Assembly (NCBI GenBank): GCA_014058105.1
Contig: JACGCM010002205.1
Location: forward strand, 2,356,001 to 2,420,000
Length of the DNA: 64,000 bases
Origin: Kingdonia uniflora
Taxonomy: Eukaryota > Streptophyta > Magnoliopsida > Ranunculales > Circaeasteraceae
Direction of reading: 5' to 3'
Shown: positions 60,464-64,000 of the stretch, piece after piece
Layout of the letters: the number at the start of each line of letters is the position of its first letter
Numbering within the stretch: the stretch's first letter is position 1
Made by a program: the position numbers and the translations under genes
The notes under the pieces: model-generated
The model's database searches: none
What the model was told of the DNA's origin: nothing
The model's input: only the letters and a program-made list of their open reading frames with translations

Positions 60464-61699
60464 AATTAAGATAGTAAGGGGATGGGCGTGTTATGGGGGG
60501 AATTAATTTTTGAAGGAGATGGGTGAGTTACAGGGGGAATTAGTTTTGGAAGAAGATGGTAGAAAAGTAGCTTTCTAAAATACATTTACTGTGGTTTAAG
60601 ACGAGCTGGAGTGGTATGTGGGACCCTTAAATTGATTCTTTGTAATTAAAATCGCCACGAGGAGCTCTAATATTTGAGAGTTCCCCGAAGAGAGCTCTCC
60701 ATCATCCAAATTCCTTGAATTTCATATAGAAGTATAGTTATTTGTCTTTGTACCATTTGTCGTGTTTGGGTGAATGTTCATCTTTTTTCACGTAGGAGTT
60801 GGATTCTCAATTGTCTTCAATGAATAAATATAAACATTTAAGATTTAGATATTCACAAACTATCCTTGAACGACATTTGACATTGTAGGTTCAACAGGGA
60901 CTACTGATGAATGAACAACATCAAACAATGTTATATTTTTACCGGGATTGTTCTTGGTTTTTTTTACATTAATAAGTTGGACAAAAATAAGTTTTCTTAA
61001 CTGTCGTTTTTGCTTACATACTTCTTTCCATCGTGGTTCCATCAAACACTATACGCTGAATAATCATAGATGGTCGCGTAAATATTCTCAGTAAGACATT
61101 TGAACGATGGATTAAAAGTCATTATGAAATGCTAAAAGATGGATGGATAAGCAATGAAAGAACATAAAATGAGCATCATATCAATTGAAAACTAAAAGAG
61201 GGAAGGGGAAAGTAACATGTTTTTGTCGTGGGATTCCACCGTCAATGTTAAAACTTGAATATTGAAATCAAATTTAGTTTAGCAAGAAATTTGAGTGTAA
61301 TTTAAAGAGCGTAATTTGAAGACGATAGTATGATGTTACCTTGAGGAGCTTCGAAATTTGCAGCAAAACAATAGTGGTGAAATTTGCAGCAAATAAATGA
61401 GGATTATAAATAGAAATGTCTAAGGGAAGACTCTACGCTAAATAAACATAGATGGTCGCGTAAATATACTCAATGTAAAAACTTTAATAGAGAAATCAAA
61501 TTTAGTTTGGCAGGAAATTAGAGGGTAACTTGAAGAGAGAAATTGGAAGATGATAGGATGATGTTACCTTGAGGAGCTTCGAAATAAGCAGCAAATCAAT
61601 AATGGGGAAATAAGCAGCAAATAAATGTGGATTATAAATTGAAATGTCAAAGGGAAGACTAAGAGTATTTTCATTGCAACAGCCACCTTAATTTCTCAT
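60464..61699 (+). repeat. Unit U64, 1,236 bp, compound rearrangement
   Basis: Two events are seen. At about 60817 TTGTCTTC joins AATGAATAAAT with a loss of about 50 bp, and the sequence to the right copies the U58 variant set (TTCACAAACTATCC, GTAGGTTCAACAGG). At about 61431 the unit end is interrupted: a 41-bp patch from the middle of a unit (61431-61471) is followed by a jump to CAATGTAAAAACTTT and a second unit end of the U49/U50 subfamily. Confidence 0.88.
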
Positions 61700-62749
61700 A
61701 ATTTAGATACTAAGGAGATGGGCGAGTTACGGAGGGAATAAGTTTTTGAAGGAGATGGGTGAGTTTCAGGGGGAATTAATTTTTGAAGGAGATGGTGGGA
61801 AAGTAGTTTCCTAAAATACATTTGCTGTGGTTAAAGACGGGCTGGAGTGGTATGTGGGACCCTTAGAGTGATTCATTTGTAATTAAAATTGCCACGTGGA
61901 GCTCTAATATTTAAGAGTTCCCTGAGGAGAACTCTACATCATCCAAATTCCATAAATTTAATATTGATCTATAGTTGATTTTCTTTGTACCATTTGACGT
62001 GTTTGGGTGAATGCTCTTCTCTTTACATGTAGTAGTTGGATTCTTAGTTGTCTTCGAAGTTTAGCTATTTGAAATAGTTGAAATATTATTTTCAATAAAT
62101 AAATATTAACTTTTATGATTTAGATATTCGTTAACTAATCTTGAACGACATTTGACATTGCTAGTTTTTCAGGAACTACTGATGAATGAACAACATCAAT
62201 CAATGTGATATTTTAACCGCGATTGTTCTTGGTTTTCTTGGCATTCTTGCGTTGGACCAAAATTAGTTTTCTTAACTGTCGTTTTTGTATACAGACTTCT
62301 TTCCATCCAGGTTCCATCGAACACTATACGCTGAATAATCATAGATGGTCGTGTAAATATACTCAGTAAGACATTTGACCGAAGGAATAAAAGTCATTAT
62401 GAATAGCTAAAAGATGGTTGGATAAGCAATGAAAGAACATAAAATGAGCATCATATCAATTGAAAACTAAAAGATGGAATGGGAAAGTTAAAACTTGTTT
62501 TTATCGTGGGATTCCAGCGTCAATGTTAAAACTTGAATAGAGAAATCAAATTTAGATTGGCAGAAAATTAGAGGGTAATTTGAAGAGCGTAATTGGAAGA
62601 CGATTAGATGATGATACCTTGGGGAGCTTCGAAATTAGTCGCAAATCAATAGTGGGGAAATTTGTAGCAAATAAATGAAGATTATAAATTGAAACGTCTA
62701 AGGGAGCACTATGAATATTATCTTTGTAACAGCCACCTTGATTTCTCAT
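61700..62749 (+). repeat. Unit U65, 1,050 bp, type A end
   Basis: Standard unit. Its first half has the U50-like GGAATAAGTTTTTG and a GTTAACTAATCTTG segment. The 65-codon frame is open at 62552-62749. Confidence 0.91.
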
Positions 62750-63832
62750 AATTAAGATAGTAAAGAGATGGGCGAGTTACGGGGGGAATTAATTTTTGAA
62801 GGAGATAGGTGAGTTACAGGGGGAATTAATTTTTGAAGGAGATAGGTGTGTTACAGGGGGAATTAATTTTGGAAGAAGATTGTGGGAAAGTAGCTTTCTA
62901 AAATACATTAACTGTAGTTTAAGAGGTGCTGCAGTGGTATGTGGGACCCTTAAATTGATTCTTTATAATTGAAATCGCCTCGTGGAGCTCTAATATTTGA
63001 GAGTTCCCTGAGGAGAGCTCTCCATCATCCAAATTCCATAAATTTCATATAGAAGTATAGTTGTTTATCTTTGTACAATTTGTCGCGTTTGGGCGAATGT
63101 TCTTTTTTCACGTAGTAGTTGGATTCTCAGCTGTCTTCGAAGTTTAGCAATTTTTAATAGTTAAAATGTTATTTTTAATGAATAAATATAAACTTTTAAG
63201 ATTTAGATATTCGCAAACTAACCTTGAAAGACATTTGATATTGTTGGTTCTACAAGGGCCACTGATGAATAAAAAACATCAAACAATGTAATATTTTTAC
63301 CGAGATTGTTCTTTGTTTTATTGAAATTCCTACGTTGGACAAAAATAATTGTTCTTATCTGTCGCTTTTATTTTCAGACTTCTTTCCATCCTGGTTCCAT
63401 CGAACACTATACGTTAAATAATCATAGATGGCCGTGTAAATATACTCAGTAAGACATTTGAACGAAGGATTAAAAGTCATTATGAAAAGCTAAATGATGG
63501 ATGGATAATCAATGAAAGAACATAAGATTAGCATCATATCAATTGAAAAGTAAAAGAGAGAAGGGTAAAGTAAGAACCCTTTTTGGGTATGGGATTCAAG
63601 CGTTAATGTAAAAACTTTAATATTAAAATAAAATTTAGTTCGGCAGGAAATTAGAGGGTAATTTGAAAAGAGTAATTAGAAAACGATAGGATGATGTTAA
63701 CTAGAAGAGCTTCAAAATTAGCAGCAAATCAATAGTGGGGAAATTAGCAGCAAATAAATGATTATTATAAATAGAAATGTCTAAGAGAAGACTAAGAGTA
63801 TTTTCTTTGTAACATCCACCTTGATTTCTCAT
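62750..63832 (+). repeat. Unit U66, 1,083 bp, three subrepeats, type A end
   Basis: Three subrepeats lie at about 62765-62872. The tail (TTTAATATTAAAATAAAATT) resembles that of U51 near 48120. Confidence 0.92.
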
Positions 63833-64000
63833 AATTAAGATATTAAGGAGATGGACGAGTTACGGGGGGAATTAATTTTTGAAGAAGATGGGTAATTTTC
63901 AGGGGGAATTACTTTTTGAAGGGGATGGTGGGATTGTAGTTTTCTAAAGTACATTTACTGTGGTTTAAGACTGGCTGGAGTGCTATGTGGGTCCCTTAAA
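63833..64000 (+). repeat. Partial unit at right edge
   Basis: First 168 bp of a further unit: two subrepeats and the GGCTGGAGTGC segment, cut by the window end. The array continues beyond the window. Confidence 0.9.

Larger units (their letters stand above)
1..64000 (+). repeat. Satellite DNA array, about 1,050-bp unit, head to tail
   Basis: The window is filled by one tandem repeat. The step TTTCTCAT followed by AATTAAGATAG recurs at 264, 1315, 2364, 3359, 4409 and so on to 63832, always in the same orientation. Most spacings are 1,046-1,051 bp, with a second class at 1,083-1,088, a third at 1,012, and a minority of rearranged units. Neighbouring copies differ at roughly one base in ten by eye, so this is an old, diversified array and not a freshly amplified one. 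Neither end reaches unique sequence, so the real array is longer than 64 kb. Satellites of this kind form constitutive heterochromatin in eukaryotes; a centromeric role is possible but not shown by the sequence. I do not recognise the family. Confidence 0.97.

Noticed and set aside
1..64000. CRISPR-like or bacterial repeat region
   Set aside because: The repeats are about 1,050 bp and diverged, with no short identical repeats separated by unique spacers, no cas genes and no bacterial gene organisation.
1..64000. The many 60-96 codon open frames as real genes
   Set aside because: They are the same four or five frames seen again in successive units, mostly broken by stops and frameshifts, with no recognisable domain and many residue-changing differences.
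1..64000. LTR retrotransposon, DNA transposon or viral insertion
   Set aside because: No reverse transcriptase, integrase, transposase or capsid-like motifs, no terminal repeats flanking a unique interior and no target-site duplications were seen. The periodicity is continuous across the window.
1..64000. CENP-B box
   Set aside because: TTCGAA words are common, but none is followed by the required A and CGGG spacing, so a centromere call cannot rest on this motif.
1..64000. rDNA spacer or 5S array
   Set aside because: No rRNA-like conserved sequence is present anywhere in the unit.

Overview
The whole 64 kb is a single satellite DNA array. One unit of about 1,050 bp is repeated head to tail in the same orientation from the first base to the last. 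I place 66 unit boundaries, with a partial unit at each edge, by anchoring on the conserved TTTCTCAT/AATTAAGATAG step. No array edge, unique flanking DNA, conventional protein gene, rRNA, tRNA, CRISPR array or recognisable transposon was seen. The architecture points to eukaryotic nuclear heterochromatin (centromeric, pericentromeric, subtelomeric or sex-chromosome-type satellite). The DNA is AT-rich, about two thirds A+T by eye. CpG is present at many consensus sites and is not strongly depleted, which hints at an organism with little cytosine methylation such as many invertebrates. The species cannot be named from the sequence.

A unit, counted from AATTAAGATAG, contains in order: (1) one to three copies of a 37-bp subrepeat, at about offset 15-90; (2) a palindrome cluster with CCACGTGG, GAGCTC and GGAGAGCTCTCC, at about 190-240; (3) a T-rich segment, at about 260-400, ending in an AATAAATATAAAC motif; (4) a segment with a minus-strand AG/GTTAGT step and a short minus-strand reading frame, at about 430-620; (5) a purine-rich segment, at about 640-880; (6) a terminal segment, at about 850-1050, with a 25-bp tandem repeat, a TATAAATAG motif and a recurrent 65-codon minus-strand reading frame. 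Normal units are 1,046-1,051 bp. The 1,083-1,088 bp units carry one extra 37-bp subrepeat, and the 1,012 bp units carry one fewer.

Two main sequence types, A and B, are distinguished at the end of the unit and are interspersed. Longer-range order is visible. A block of about four units at 18.8-22.8 kb recurs at 25.1-29.0 kb (6,290 bp apart). A block with odd-length units recurs at 3,093 bp spacing (36-38 kb and 39-41 kb) and has a relative at 29-31 kb. A block at 32.5-34.2 kb recurs at 37.4-39.1 kb and in part at 43.6-45.4 kb. At 52.3-59.7 kb there is a two-unit alternation inside a five-unit period. A 619-bp island at 23.7-24.3 kb is almost identical to 35.25-35.87 kb although its surroundings differ. 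Five very short units of 263-266 bp share one junction, and three truncated units of 694-695 bp share another.

The window therefore reads as a record of satellite evolution by unequal exchange, local duplication, slippage and patchy conversion, not as a set of cooperating genes. The many short open reading frames are repeats of the same four or five frames and do not behave like a gene. I did not find a convincing new biological system. The most useful leads are the shared odd junctions, the near-identical island, the higher-order blocks and the gene-like signals fixed in the consensus.
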